Shown here piece after piece: positions 22,734 to 31,807 of a stretch of 45,380 nt of DNA; position 1 is the stretch's first letter, and every line of letters begins with the position of its first letter. A program made the translations under genes and the position numbers. This DNA comes from Bacillota bacterium. GTDB lineage: Bacteria > Bacillota > Limnochordia > Darwinibacteriales > DTU012. The notes under the pieces are model-generated. The model saw only the letters and a list, made by a program, of their open reading frames with translations. It was not told the origin of the DNA and did no database searches. The stretch is taken from positions 1-45,380 of the forward strand of contig JAAYMV010000100.1 in assembly GCA_012521185.1 (NCBI GenBank). The letters run 5' to 3'.

Positions 22734-23339
22734 ATGCCTAGAGAGACTTTTTTGAACTTACCAGCAGCTAAACAAGAAGCAGTAATTAATGCTGCCCTGG
22801 AGGAGTTTGCTAAATATCCATATGAGAGAGCTTCATTAACAAGAATAGTTAATAATGCTGGAATTGCTAAAGGAAGCATGTATCAGTATTTCGAGAATAA
22901 ACGTGCCTTATATTTATACATAGTTGGCATAGTTTACGATTTAAAAAGAGAATATCTTTGGGATGTGTTTGAGAATGAACAAGACTTTTTTGGTACGTTA
23001 ATCAAGTATTATCAAAGGTCTTATTTGTTTGCGATAGAACATCCCTTACATCATCAAGTGGCAATTAATTTTTGGGAAAGTAAAGATGAAACTTTACACA
23101 ATGAGCTTACCGAAAATAAGGAATTACGAGCTAACGATTTTATTCGATTATTAGAAATTGCTCGAGCTAAAGGGCAAGTAAAGCAAGACATTTGCCCTGA
23201 AGCAGCCTTCTTTGTTTATCATTCGGTAGGCAAGGAGTTAATTGATAAATTCAGTGATTTGCCTGCAGAAAAAACCGATGAGCATTTACAGTTCATTCAA
23301 AATGTATTAAGGATTTTAGCTGAAGGTTTGCAGGCTTAA
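22734..23339 (+). CDS. TetR/AcrR family transcriptional regulator
   Basis: This 201-residue regulator has an N-terminal helix-turn-helix: EEFAKYPYERASLTRIVNNAGIAKGSMYQYFENKRALYLYI (residues 23-63 region) is the standard TetR DNA-binding segment, followed by a helical ligand-binding domain. GTGGAGGTGAG precedes the ATG. Two related palindromes lie in its upstream region, arguing for autoregulation and for control of the peptide-type ABC genes that follow 12 bases after its stop. The ligand is unknown but is plausibly a solute of that transporter. Confidence 0.92.
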   Translation: MPRETFLNLPAAKQEAVINAALEEFAKYPYERASLTRIVNNAGIAKGSMYQYFENKRALYLYIVGIVYDLKREYLWDVFENEQDFFGTLIKYYQRSYLFAIEHPLHHQVAINFWESKDETLHNELTENKELRANDFIRLLEIARAKGQVKQDICPEAAFFVYHSVGKELIDKFSDLPAEKTDEHLQFIQNVLRILAEGLQA

Positions 23340-23351
23340 GAGAGGAGAGAT

Positions 23352-24842
23352 ATGATGAAGAATAAAAAAGCTTTGCGCTTAATAGTAATAGTGATTAGTT
23401 TGTTCATTTTGACAGTACCGATGGCGGCAGCCAATGAAAAAGTGCTTAATATTGCTGTTCAGGCCGATCCAGATAGTTTTGATCCGACTCGTTCTGTGGC
23501 AGCGGCTACGGTAGAGATAGCGTTTAATATCTATGAAGGTTTAGTCAAAGCCAATGAGTATGGTGAATTGGAAGCAGCCCTGGCTACCCATTGGGAGATC
23601 GATCCTAGCCAAACTGTCTATACTTTCTATTTGCGAGATGCTTACTTTCATAATGGACAAAAAGTTACAGTCGATGATGTAGTAAACGCCATCAATCGGG
23701 CTCGCGACCCGCAAATTGGGCAAAAGGCTGGCGAGTATCAAGCTATCGAAAGTGTTTATGGTGAGGATAACAGAGTAATAGTTAAGCTGAGAGCTCCTCA
23801 TGGCCCCTTGATTTATGAATTTGCTGACTTAGCGATGGCTATTTATCCGAAGGATGCAGCAAATTTAGCAAATCAGCCAATTGGCACTGGTCCGTATAAG
23901 TTTGTAGAATGGCGGCCTAACCAAAGTATTAAGCTTGCCAGGTTTGATGAGCATTGGGCAGATGCTAAACCCTACTTTGAAGAAGTGAATTTCCGGATTA
24001 TTCCAGATGACCATAGTGCCATTTTAAACTTAAAAACCGGATTTGTTGATTTGATTCCCCGATTGGATGCTAGTTTATTGCATCAAGTGGAAGGGGATCC
24101 ACGAATTAACGTGCTTGCCGCACCTATGAATTTGGTTCAATTATTGGTGATTAATAATCAAGATCCGATTTTAAAAGATCTGCGAGTTCGTCAGGCAATA
24201 GCTTTAGCAATTGATCGAGAAGAAATTATTTTTGGTGCAGCATGGGGTAATGGAGATCCAATTTATACTGGATTAAGTCCAGCAATGCCTAAGTTTTATA
24301 ATGACTCCTTAGAAGATGTTTATCCTTATGATCCTGATAGAGCTAAAAAGTTATTAGCGGAAGCCGGTTATGACAAGCTGGAATTTACTTTTTACTTGCC
24401 AGCTCAGTATAGCTTACATGTAAATACTGGTGAGATTATTGCAGAGCAGTTAAATAGAGTTGGAATTAAAGCAAATATTGAAATTATAGACTGGGGAACT
24501 TGGTTAGATAAGGTTTATACTCAAAGAGACTACCAATTGTCTATTGTTGGTTTAACTGGTAAATTAGATCCTCATGCCATTTTGGTTAGATATACAAGTG
24601 ATTCATCACGGAATTTCTTTAATTTTGACAATCAAGAATACGATCGAATAATTGCTGAGGCTATAGATGTCCCAGATGAACAACGAGTTCAATTATATCG
24701 ACAGGCGCAAAAAATCATGACTGAAAATGTGGCTGGAGTATTTATTATGGATCCAAGTCAGTTAGTAATTACCAGTAAGGATCTTAAAGGTTGGAAAAAC
24801 TACCCGATTTATGTAATTGATGTAGCAGCTTTATACCGATAG
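23352..24842 (+). CDS. Peptide/nickel-type ABC transporter substrate-binding protein
   Basis: This 496-residue protein is of the SBP family 5 (DppA/OppA/NikA). The mature N-terminus reads LNIAVQADPDSFDPTRS, followed by family blocks such as IYEGLVKANEYGELEAALATHWEI and PIGTGPYKFVEWRPNQSIKLARFD. The signal sequence has a KNKK basic start and a long hydrophobic core ending VPMAAANEK; no lipobox Cys is present, so it is not an ordinary lipoprotein. The substrate is not predictable. Either ATG, at 23352 or 23355, may be used; GAGGAG lies closest at good spacing to the second. It is followed by two permease genes. Confidence 0.92.
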   Translation: MMKNKKALRLIVIVISLFILTVPMAAANEKVLNIAVQADPDSFDPTRSVAAATVEIAFNIYEGLVKANEYGELEAALATHWEIDPSQTVYTFYLRDAYFHNGQKVTVDDVVNAINRARDPQIGQKAGEYQAIESVYGEDNRVIVKLRAPHGPLIYEFADLAMAIYPKDAANLANQPIGTGPYKFVEWRPNQSIKLARFDEHWADAKPYFEEVNFRIIPDDHSAILNLKTGFVDLIPRLDASLLHQVEGDPRINVLAAPMNLVQLLVINNQDPILKDLRVRQAIALAIDREEIIFGAAWGNGDPIYTGLSPAMPKFYNDSLEDVYPYDPDRAKKLLAEAGYDKLEFTFYLPAQYSLHVNTGEIIAEQLNRVGIKANIEIIDWGTWLDKVYTQRDYQLSIVGLTGKLDPHAILVRYTSDSSRNFFNFDNQEYDRIIAEAIDVPDEQRVQLYRQAQKIMTENVAGVFIMDPSQLVITSKDLKGWKNYPIYVIDVAALYR

Positions 24843-24872
24843 TTCGCGATTGTTGTTAGGGAGGACTAGATT

Positions 24873-25790
24873 ATGAAGTTTATTGCAGAAAAACTAATCA
24901 GCTTTATTACCACTATTATTTTCGTTAGTTTAATAACCTTCTTGGCGATTCAGGTCCTCCCTGGTGACCCTAGCTTGTTGATCTTGGGTACTGAAGGTGA
25001 TCCAGCAAGTCGCGAGATAATTCGTGAACAGCTAGGGTTAAATGAAAATATAGTTGTACGATACTTTAAGTGGATTATTGGTGTATTTCGTGGCGATTTA
25101 GGCCAATCAATTCGTTATAGTGTTCCTGTTCGTGACTTAATTAGTGATGCTCTACCTTTAACCCTATGGTTAGCATTTTTAGCAGTAATTTTATCCCTAG
25201 TGATTAGTATACCGTTAGGTATTGGTTTAGCGGTGAAGGGAGGCAGTGTCCTTGACTTACTTGGTTCCTTAATCATGCAAATTGGAATGTCAGTTCCTGC
25301 TTTTTGGATTGGTATTTTGCTAATTCAACTTTTCGCTGTTAAGCTTCAATGGCTGCCGCCAGGCGGTTATGGTTCATTTGTTAGTTTTATTTTGCCTGTT
25401 TTGGCTTTAGCTCTGCCAAGAGCTGCTGTTTTAACCCGGGTTGTAAGAGCAAATATGCTTGATGAGTTTCGCGAGGACTATTTACGCACCGCACGCAGTA
25501 AAGGATTACCTCAAGGTAAAGTTCTCTACAAACATGCCTTGCGCAATGTGGCTATTAGTATTTTTACAGTAGCGGGCATTCATTTGACTCAATTATTGGT
25601 TGGAACTATCGTGATTGAACAAGTCTTTAGCTTACCAGGTTTAGGACAGTTGCTGTTAGCAGCGGTATTACAACGTGATTTACCTTTAGTTCAAGGATTA
25701 GTGTTTATTGGGGCAGTGCTAATTTTAACAGCTAATCTTTGTTTTGATTTCTTAATTGCTGCATTGGATCCGCGAGTTCGCTTTGAATAG
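24873..25790 (+). CDS. ABC transporter permease, DppB/OppB type
   Basis: This 305-residue inner-membrane permease has six predicted membrane segments. The N-terminal LPGDPSLLILGTEGDPASREIIREQLGLNENIVVRYFKWI region is typical of DppB-like proteins, and the EAA-type coupling loop DYLRTARSKGLPQGKVLYKHALRNV lies near residues 205-230. It forms the translocation path with the next permease. GGGAGG precedes the ATG. The gene lies 30 bases after the binding-protein gene and 11 before the second permease, so this is one operon. Confidence 0.95.
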   Translation: MKFIAEKLISFITTIIFVSLITFLAIQVLPGDPSLLILGTEGDPASREIIREQLGLNENIVVRYFKWIIGVFRGDLGQSIRYSVPVRDLISDALPLTLWLAFLAVILSLVISIPLGIGLAVKGGSVLDLLGSLIMQIGMSVPAFWIGILLIQLFAVKLQWLPPGGYGSFVSFILPVLALALPRAAVLTRVVRANMLDEFREDYLRTARSKGLPQGKVLYKHALRNVAISIFTVAGIHLTQLLVGTIVIEQVFSLPGLGQLLLAAVLQRDLPLVQGLVFIGAVLILTANLCFDFLIAALDPRVRFE

Positions 25791-25801
25791 GTAGGTGCAC
25801 G

Positions 25802-26611
25802 ATGAGGTTAAAGAAAATTAATTTTCCGTTGATTTTAGGCTGTTTATTTATTTTGATCGTTTTTGTTGTTACAGTTGTTGGTTTTTTTTATACACCTTAT
25901 GATCCAAATCAGATGGCTATTCGAAACCGGTTTATAGCTCCGTCGAAAACTAATTTGTTTGGCACTGATCAGTATGGACGAGATTTACTTAGCCGGATTA
26001 TGGTTGGCGGTCAAACAACATTAACTGTTAGTATAATTGCAGTAACTGTTGGTATGGTTATTGGCATTACCTTAGGTGCTATTGCTGGCTATACTTCTCA
26101 TGCCTGGGATGAATTTTTGATGCGTATTGCTGATGGAATCTATGCTTTTCCTTCTTTTCTTTTAGCTTTATTACTGGTCACTATTTTAGGTTCAGGCAAA
26201 ACACCAATTATTATTGCAATTATTATCGGTAATGTTCCGGTTTTTATGCGCATTACTCGAAGTAATTTTTTAAAACTGCGTGAAATGGATTATGTCATGG
26301 CTGCCAGGGCCATTGGAGCATCACCATGGCGGATAGTCTTTAAACACTTGCTTCCTAATGCTTTAGGTCCGATTTTGGTTCAGGGTACGGCGAGTTTTGC
26401 TGCAGCTATTCTGGCTGAGGCTTCTCTTAGCTATCTGGGTATTGGCGTACAACCACCCCAGGCCAGCTGGGGAAGAATGTTGCGGGAAGCTCAGTCATTT
26501 GCCACTTTAGCCCCTTGGACGATTGTTTTTCCAGGAATTGCTATAGGTTTAAGTGTACTAGGTTTTAATCTAATTGGTGATGGAATTAATCGCTATAATT
26601 CAAAAGATTGA
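25802..26611 (+). CDS. ABC transporter permease, DppC/OppC type
   Basis: This 269-residue second permease has an N-terminal membrane helix, then the DppC signature FGTDQYGRDLLSRIMVGGQTTL (about residues 52-73), and the coupling loop DYVMAARAIGASPWRIVFKHLLPNA. It ends LSVLGFNLIGDGINR, as usual. It pairs with the preceding permease. No ATPase gene (DppD or DppF) follows: a strong terminator begins right at the stop codon, so the energising subunits must come from elsewhere. Confidence 0.95.
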   Translation: MRLKKINFPLILGCLFILIVFVVTVVGFFYTPYDPNQMAIRNRFIAPSKTNLFGTDQYGRDLLSRIMVGGQTTLTVSIIAVTVGMVIGITLGAIAGYTSHAWDEFLMRIADGIYAFPSFLLALLLVTILGSGKTPIIIAIIIGNVPVFMRITRSNFLKLREMDYVMAARAIGASPWRIVFKHLLPNALGPILVQGTASFAAAILAEASLSYLGIGVQPPQASWGRMLREAQSFATLAPWTIVFPGIAIGLSVLGFNLIGDGINRYNSKD

Positions 26612-26617
26612 ATCCAC

Positions 26618-26664
26618 AAATCCGAATATTAACCTTTTCGCTGTGGTTAATATTCGGATTTTTT
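26618..26664 (+). promoter_or_regulatory. Terminator of the dpp operon that also contains two inverted PurBox-like sequences
   Basis: A 17-bp perfect stem (26618-26634 with 26645-26661) with a T-run is a strong intrinsic terminator. Each arm reads AAATCCGAATATT (26618-26630 and the reverse complement of 26649-26661), which fits the PurR PurBox AWWWCCGAACWWT at 12 of 13 positions. The arms are inverted, 18 bases apart, and end 5 bases before the pur -35 element, the arrangement used by Bacillus PurR. Confidence 0.7.
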
Positions 26665-26665
26665 A

Positions 26666-26694
26666 TTGACTAGCATTCTAAACTCTGTTACTAT
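26666..26694 (+). promoter_or_regulatory. Promoter of the purine operon
   Basis: TTGACT is followed after 17 bases by TACTAT. The predicted start near 26700 leaves a leader under 30 bases, too short for a purine riboswitch, so control must be at initiation. Confidence 0.65.
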
Positions 26695-26727
26695 AAAATT
26701 GTAAACTGAAAAAGGAGGAAAACACTG

Positions 26728-27222
26728 ATGAGTCAACCTTTAGTAAGTGTTATTATGGGAAGTACCTCAGATTGGGAAACAATGCGTGAAACTTGTTTAG
26801 TGTTAGAAGAATTACAAATTGGCTATGAGAAAAGGGCATTATCAGCCCATAGAACACCTGATGAATTAGGGGAATATATTAGTGGACTTGAAGAACGAGG
26901 AATTGAAATAATTGTGGCTGGTGCAGGGGGAGCAGCACATTTGGCTGGAGTGATTGCTTCCAAATCCGTTTTGCCGGTAATTGGGGTACCGATGAAATCA
27001 ACACTTAATGGTCTTGATTCATTGCTTTCAATAGTGCAAATGCCTGGAGGAATTCCAGTTGCTACAGTTGGAATTGGTAAAGCAGGTGCCATTAATGCCG
27101 GAATTTTGGCAGCGCAAGTTCTTAGTTTAAAATATCCAGAAATAAAGCAAGCTTTATTAGCGAAGAGACAAAGTACGAAAGAAAAAGTATTAGCTAATTC
27201 AGATTTAGCTGACTATCAATAG
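26728..27222 (+). CDS. purE: N5-carboxyaminoimidazole ribonucleotide mutase / AIR carboxylase catalytic subunit
   Basis: This 164-residue PurE has MGSTSDWETM at the start (phosphate-binding Ser/Asp), SAHRTPDEL with the catalytic His41, and the glycine-rich AGAGGAAHLAGVIASKSVLPVIGVP segment. It makes CAIR in step 6 of purine synthesis. Whether it works as the class I mutase (needing PurK) or as a direct carboxylase cannot be settled, because purK is not in the window. AAAGGAGGAAA precedes the ATG. It is the first gene of the pur operon, 35 bases before purS. Confidence 0.96.
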   Translation: MSQPLVSVIMGSTSDWETMRETCLVLEELQIGYEKRALSAHRTPDELGEYISGLEERGIEIIVAGAGGAAHLAGVIASKSVLPVIGVPMKSTLNGLDSLLSIVQMPGGIPVATVGIGKAGAINAGILAAQVLSLKYPEIKQALLAKRQSTKEKVLANSDLADYQ

Positions 27223-27257
27223 GCTTGAAAATATACTTAATTATTGGGGGATAAGCT

Positions 27258-27506
27258 ATGTATAAGGTTAAGGTTTTTGTAACTTTAAAGGAAGCTGTTT
27301 TAGATCCACAAGGGAAAGCTGCACAAAATTCACTCCATTATGCTAATTATATTCAAGTAAATAATATGCGGATCGGCAAGTATATTGAATTTGATTTAGA
27401 CGTAGAAGAGCGGGCTGAAGGGGAACGACTAGTTGATGAAATTTGTCAGAAGTTATTAGTGAACACAGTAGTTGAAGATTATCGTTTTGAGTTATTGGAG
27501 GTTTAA
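27258..27506 (+). CDS. purS: Phosphoribosylformylglycinamidine synthase subunit PurS
   Basis: This 82-residue protein begins MYKVKVFVTLKEAVLDPQGKAAQNSLHYANY, nearly a textbook PurS start, followed by MRIGKYIEFDLD. PurS bridges PurQ and PurL in the FGAM synthase complex and is needed for glutamine-dependent activity and ammonia channelling. GGGGGAT precedes the ATG, and purQ starts two bases after the stop. Its retention matters when judging the odd PurQ next door: the complex scaffold has been kept. Confidence 0.96.
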   Translation: MYKVKVFVTLKEAVLDPQGKAAQNSLHYANYIQVNNMRIGKYIEFDLDVEERAEGERLVDEICQKLLVNTVVEDYRFELLEV

Positions 27507-27508
27507 CC

Positions 27509-28186
27509 ATGAAAACTGCCATAGTTGTTTTCCCGGGAACCAGTGGTGAACATGAAGTTTATCAGGTATTAACGCAGTATGATGTTCAGGTGGAAATAGT
27601 CTCCGATTTGACAACTAGTCTAGATGCTTATGATGGGATTATTATCCCTGGAGGGTTTGCTTACGGCGATTATCTACGTAGTGGGGCTATTGCTAAGTTA
27701 TCTCCAATTATGACGGAAATTAAAAAGGCTGCTGAAGATGGCAAGTTGGTTTTAGGAATTGGCAATGGATTTCAGATTCTATTAGAATGTAATTTACTGC
27801 CTGGGGCAATGCTGCCTAATGCAGACTTGAAGTTTAAATGCTGTAATGTACCGGTAATTGTCGAAAATAACCAAACAGCATTTACATGTGATTATCAAGA
27901 AAAAGCGCAGTTGGATTTGCCGATTGCTCACTGGGCAGGTAATTATTATTGTGATCCTGTTACTTTAGAACAATTAGAACAACAGGGTCAGATAGTTTTT
28001 AGATACCATAACAATCCCAATGGTTCATTAAATAATATTGCAGGGATTATTAATCGCAAAGGTAATGTGCTTGGCATAATGGCTCGTCCAGAACGAGCTT
28101 GCGATCAGCTATTAGGCTCTGTTGACGGCAGCAAACTGTTTTCATCAATGATAAGAAGTTGGAGGGATAGCAATGGCTTACTATAA
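27509..28186 (+). CDS. purQ: PurQ-like FGAM synthase glutaminase subunit with lost catalytic Cys and His
   Basis: This 225-residue protein has PurQ length and family blocks [19 protein letters not shown] (residues 44-62), [15 protein letters not shown] and MARPERA. The class I glutaminase nucleophile elbow, normally GVCNGFQ, reads GIGNGFQ, so the Cys is Gly85. The catalytic His in MPHPERA is Arg193 (MARPERA); only Glu195 remains. The N-terminal PGTNC-type segment is PGTSGEHE and the AHGEGNY segment is AHWAGNY. Glutamine hydrolysis by the normal mechanism should be impossible. The reading frame is intact, the ribosome binding site GGAGG is good, and it overlaps purL by 14 bases, so it is not an obvious pseudogene. 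It may be a structural or ligand-binding subunit of an ammonia-using enzyme. Confidence 0.9.
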   Translation: MKTAIVVFPGTSGEHEVYQVLTQYDVQVEIVSDLTTSLDAYDGIIIPGGFAYGDYLRSGAIAKLSPIMTEIKKAAEDGKLVLGIGNGFQILLECNLLPGAMLPNADLKFKCCNVPVIVENNQTAFTCDYQEKAQLDLPIAHWAGNYYCDPVTLEQLEQQGQIVFRYHNNPNGSLNNIAGIINRKGNVLGIMARPERACDQLLGSVDGSKLFSSMIRSWRDSNGLL

Positions 28187-30410
28187 CGAACCAACTCCTG
28201 AACAAATTGCAGAAGAGAAGATTTATCGTCAAATGGCTGTTTCTGATGATGAATTTGCTTTGATTCAAAAATTGTTAGGTCGTTTACCAAATTATACCGA
28301 GTTAGGTCTTTTCAGTGTAATGTGGTCTGAACATTGTAGTTATAAGAATTCTAAACCAGTGATTAAAAAGTTTCCAACAACTGGACCACAAGTTCTACAA
28401 GGTCCAGGTGAAGGTGCTGGCATTGTTGATATTGGTGATGGTTTAGGGATTGCTTTTAAGATCGAGTCTCATAACCATCCATCAGCAGTAGAACCTTATC
28501 AAGGGGCTGCAACTGGTGTTGGTGGAATTCTCCGAGATGTGTTCTCTATGGGTGCTCGACCTATTGCCCTCCTAAATTCCTTACGTTTTGGCGAATTAGC
28601 TAATGATCGGATGAAATATTTATTTAAAGGCGTAGTTGCTGGGATTGCTGGCTATGGCAATCGGATGGGTATCCCAACGGTCGGTGGTGAAATCTATTTT
28701 GATTCTAGTTATGAAGGAAATCCACTGGTTAATGCGATGTGCGTCGGTTTAATTCGTCATGATCAAATCCAGCGTGGAATTGCTAAAGGTGTTGGCAATT
28801 CAGTTGTTTATGTAGGCGCCGCTACAGGCAGAGATGGTATTCATGGTGCTACATTTGCATCTGTGGAGTTTGGCGACGAAGCTGCAGTTGAACTACCTGC
28901 CGTACAAGCAGGTGATCCTTTTGTTGAAAAATTACTAATGGAAGCATGTTTAGAGTTAATTGAAAAAGATGTCTTATTAGGTATTCAAGATATGGGTGCT
29001 GCAGGGTTAACCTCCTCTAGTGCTGAGATGGCTAGCAAAGCTGGAAATGGTATTGAACTTAATTTAGACTTAGTCCCCCAAAGAGATCCAAATATGTCTG
29101 CTTATGAAATGATGTTATCCGAATCTCAGGAGCGAATGTTATTAGTTGTAGAAAAAGGTCGTGAACAGGAAGTAGAAGCAATTTGCCAAAAATGGGGTTT
29201 AACTGCGGTAACCATCGGTCGGGTAACAGACGATGGTCGCATGCGCTTGTTGCATAAAGGACAAGTTGTAGCCGATGTGCCTGTTGATTACTTGGCAGAA
29301 GAAGCTCCTGTTTATCATCAACCTTCTAGGGAGCCGGCTAGTTTCCGTGAGAATCAGGCTAAACTTGTAGAAGATTTATCTATTAACAATGGAACTGAAA
29401 CTTTAAAGCAATTGCTAGCTATGCCAAGTATTGCTAGTAAAGAGTGGGTTTTCCAACAGTTTGATTATTTGTCTGGTAACAATACCATTGTTAGACCAGG
29501 CTCTGATGCTGCTATTATTCGTATTCCTGAAACAAATAAAGCTATCGGAATTACCACTGACTGTAATGCTGGATATATTTACTTAGATCCATACACAGGT
29601 GGTGCTATTGCAGTTGCGGAAGCTGCTCGTAATTTAGTTTGTTCTGGTGCTAAACCGTTAGCGATTACCGATGGTTTAAATTTTGGCAGTCCCGAAAATC
29701 CAGAAGTTTTTTGGCAAATTGAACAAGCTGCTATTGGGATTAGCGAGGCTTGCTTAAAATTTGGGACGCCAGTGGTTTCAGGTAATGTTAGTCTTTACAA
29801 TGAAACTAATGGAAACGCTATTTACCCGACACCGATTATTGGTATGGTTGGTGTAATTGAAAAACTTGATCATATTACTACTCAACATGTTAAAACAGCT
29901 GGAGATGTTGTGGTGTTATTAGGTAGAACTGTACCTGGTTTAGGCGGCAGTCAGTTACAAAAGCTAATCGATGGAGAAATCAGTGGCAAACTGCCTGATT
30001 TTGATCTAGCATATGAAGCACGGGTTCAAAAACTTGTTTTAGCTGCTATTCAGCAAGGTTTGCTTGCATCAGCTCACGATCTTTCCGAAGGAGGTCTGGC
30101 AGTAGCTTTAGCTGAGATAGTAATGGAAACGCCCTTTGGATTGGAGCTTAATTTGAACAGCAGTCTACCAACAAGTGTAATCTTGTTTGGCGAAGCTCAG
30201 TCCAGGGTTGTAGTAAGCCTAAACGAAGAAAAATTAGCTGCTTTAAAGCAATTAGCAGCAACTTATGATGTAGAATTAGCTGTTATAGGTCAAGTAAATA
30301 ATAGTGGTAACTATATTTTGCGTTTAAATGGTGAAGAAATTATTGCAACATCTGTGGTTGAACTAGAAAAAACATGGAAGGGTGCAATCCCATGCATGAT
30401 CAACGATTAG
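28173..30410 (+). CDS. purL: Phosphoribosylformylglycinamidine synthase, small-type PurL
   Basis: This 745-residue small PurL works with PurS and PurQ to convert FGAR, ATP and an ammonia donor to FGAM. Visible motifs are [18 protein letters not shown] near residue 50, the ATP/FGAR segment [46 protein letters not shown] in the middle and [17 protein letters not shown] near the C-terminus. No sign of decay is seen, unlike purQ. PurL enzymes can use free ammonia in vitro, which may explain how the pathway runs here. The ATG at 28173 lies inside the purQ end with GGAGGGAT before it. Confidence 0.97.
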   Translation: MAYYNEPTPEQIAEEKIYRQMAVSDDEFALIQKLLGRLPNYTELGLFSVMWSEHCSYKNSKPVIKKFPTTGPQVLQGPGEGAGIVDIGDGLGIAFKIESHNHPSAVEPYQGAATGVGGILRDVFSMGARPIALLNSLRFGELANDRMKYLFKGVVAGIAGYGNRMGIPTVGGEIYFDSSYEGNPLVNAMCVGLIRHDQIQRGIAKGVGNSVVYVGAATGRDGIHGATFASVEFGDEAAVELPAVQAGDPFVEKLLMEACLELIEKDVLLGIQDMGAAGLTSSSAEMASKAGNGIELNLDLVPQRDPNMSAYEMMLSESQERMLLVVEKGREQEVEAICQKWGLTAVTIGRVTDDGRMRLLHKGQVVADVPVDYLAEEAPVYHQPSREPASFRENQAKLVEDLSINNGTETLKQLLAMPSIASKEWVFQQFDYLSGNNTIVRPGSDAAIIRIPETNKAIGITTDCNAGYIYLDPYTGGAIAVAEAARNLVCSGAKPLAITDGLNFGSPENPEVFWQIEQAAIGISEACLKFGTPVVSGNVSLYNETNGNAIYPTPIIGMVGVIEKLDHITTQHVKTAGDVVVLLGRTVPGLGGSQLQKLIDGEISGKLPDFDLAYEARVQKLVLAAIQQGLLASAHDLSEGGLAVALAEIVMETPFGLELNLNSSLPTSVILFGEAQSRVVVSLNEEKLAALKQLAATYDVELAVIGQVNNSGNYILRLNGEEIIATSVVELEKTWKGAIPCMIND

Positions 30411-31807
30411 TTGATGACAAGTTTACTGAGGAATGTGGGGTTTTCGGTATTTTTGGTCATCCTCAGGCTGTCGAAATGGCTTATTATGGGTTACATGCCT
30501 TACAGCATCGTGGTCAAGAAAGTTGTGGTATTGCAGCAACTGATGGACAAGAGTTTACTGTTCACAAAGGCTTAGGTTTAGTTACTGATGTATTCACTAC
30601 AGATAGATTAAATAAACTACAAGGGGATCGGATTGTTGGGCATGTGCGTCACACCACCGCCTGGGACAATAAAATCACTGATGCCCAGCCTTTGGTTTTT
30701 AAATATCGGGCTGGTACTTTTGCTCTTGCCCATAACGGAAATTTGGTCAATGCATCGCAAATCAGACGTTATTTAGAGCGCCAAGGTTCGATCTTTCAAA
30801 CTGAAAGCGATACAGAAGTAATTGCTCATTTAATGGCTCGCTCTGCTTATGATCAAATTGATTTAGCGTTAAAAGAGGCTTTAAGTATGATCAAGGGAGC
30901 CTATGCTATTATTGTCTTAACAGAGAATCAAATGATTGCGGCTTTAGATCCGAATGGTTTACGTCCCTTTGTCTTAGGTAAGGTAGATGGTGCTTATTGC
31001 TTAGCCTCGGAAACTTGTGCTTTTGATGTGATTGGAGCTGAGTATATTCGCGATGTTCAACCGGGTGAATTAATCGTTATTGATCAAGATGGACTTCAGA
31101 CTGGCCAATTTACACGGACAGCTCATCAAACCTTGTGCAGTTTCGAGTTTATTTATTTTGCTCGTCCGGATAGTAATATAAATGGCATTAATGTTCATCA
31201 AAGCCGCAAGTTGTTAGGAGAGAAGTTAGCAAAAGAGCATCCTGTTGATGCTGATGTGGTTATGGGTGTACCTGATTCAAGTATTTCAGCAGCAATGGGT
31301 TATGCTCAGGCTACTGGTTTGCCTTACGAAGTTGGTTTGATTAAGAATCGTTATGTTGGCCGAACCTTTATCAAACCCTCCCAGCGAATTCGTTACGAGG
31401 GTGTGCGGATGAAACTAAGTGTTGTGCGGAAAGTAGTAGAAGGGAAACGAATTGTAATTATAGATGATTCCATCGTTCGAGGTACCACCATTAGCAGAAT
31501 TGTGAGAATGTTAAAGGATGCTGGTGCTAAAGAAATTCATGTCCGGATTAGTTCTCCGCCAGTAGCTCATCCTTGTTATTACGGAATTGACAGCTCTGAT
31601 AGGGAGGAATTGATTGTAGCCCATAAAACATTAGCTGAGGTTTGTGAATACATTGGAGCTGATTCATTAGAGTTCTTGAGTGTCGAGGGATTGAGAGAGG
31701 CTTTACTGCAAGAACATGGGGTGAATGGTCTGTGCTTAGCTTGTTTTACAGGCCAATATCCAACTGAAATATATCCAAATGAAAATGGAGTTGGCAAAAA
31801 TGGGTGA
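30392..31807 (+). CDS. purF: Amidophosphoribosyltransferase
   Basis: This 471-residue enzyme catalyses the first committed step of purine synthesis. The propeptide ends EE before CGVFGIFG, so processing would expose the catalytic Cys15. The glutaminase domain has HGNLVN and RHTTAWD. The PRPP-binding loop is [12 protein letters not shown]. Cys residues placed like the Bacillus 4Fe-4S ligands are visible ([27 protein letters not shown]), so it is the iron-sulfur type. The ATG at 30392 is chosen over 30374 because GGAAGGG lies 9 bases before it. It overlaps purL by 19 bases. Its intact glutaminase contrasts with PurQ. Confidence 0.97.
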   Translation: MHDQRLVDDKFTEECGVFGIFGHPQAVEMAYYGLHALQHRGQESCGIAATDGQEFTVHKGLGLVTDVFTTDRLNKLQGDRIVGHVRHTTAWDNKITDAQPLVFKYRAGTFALAHNGNLVNASQIRRYLERQGSIFQTESDTEVIAHLMARSAYDQIDLALKEALSMIKGAYAIIVLTENQMIAALDPNGLRPFVLGKVDGAYCLASETCAFDVIGAEYIRDVQPGELIVIDQDGLQTGQFTRTAHQTLCSFEFIYFARPDSNINGINVHQSRKLLGEKLAKEHPVDADVVMGVPDSSISAAMGYAQATGLPYEVGLIKNRYVGRTFIKPSQRIRYEGVRMKLSVVRKVVEGKRIVIIDDSIVRGTTISRIVRMLKDAGAKEIHVRISSPPVAHPCYYGIDSSDREELIVAHKTLAEVCEYIGADSLEFLSVEGLREALLQEHGVNGLCLACFTGQYPTEIYPNENGVGKNG

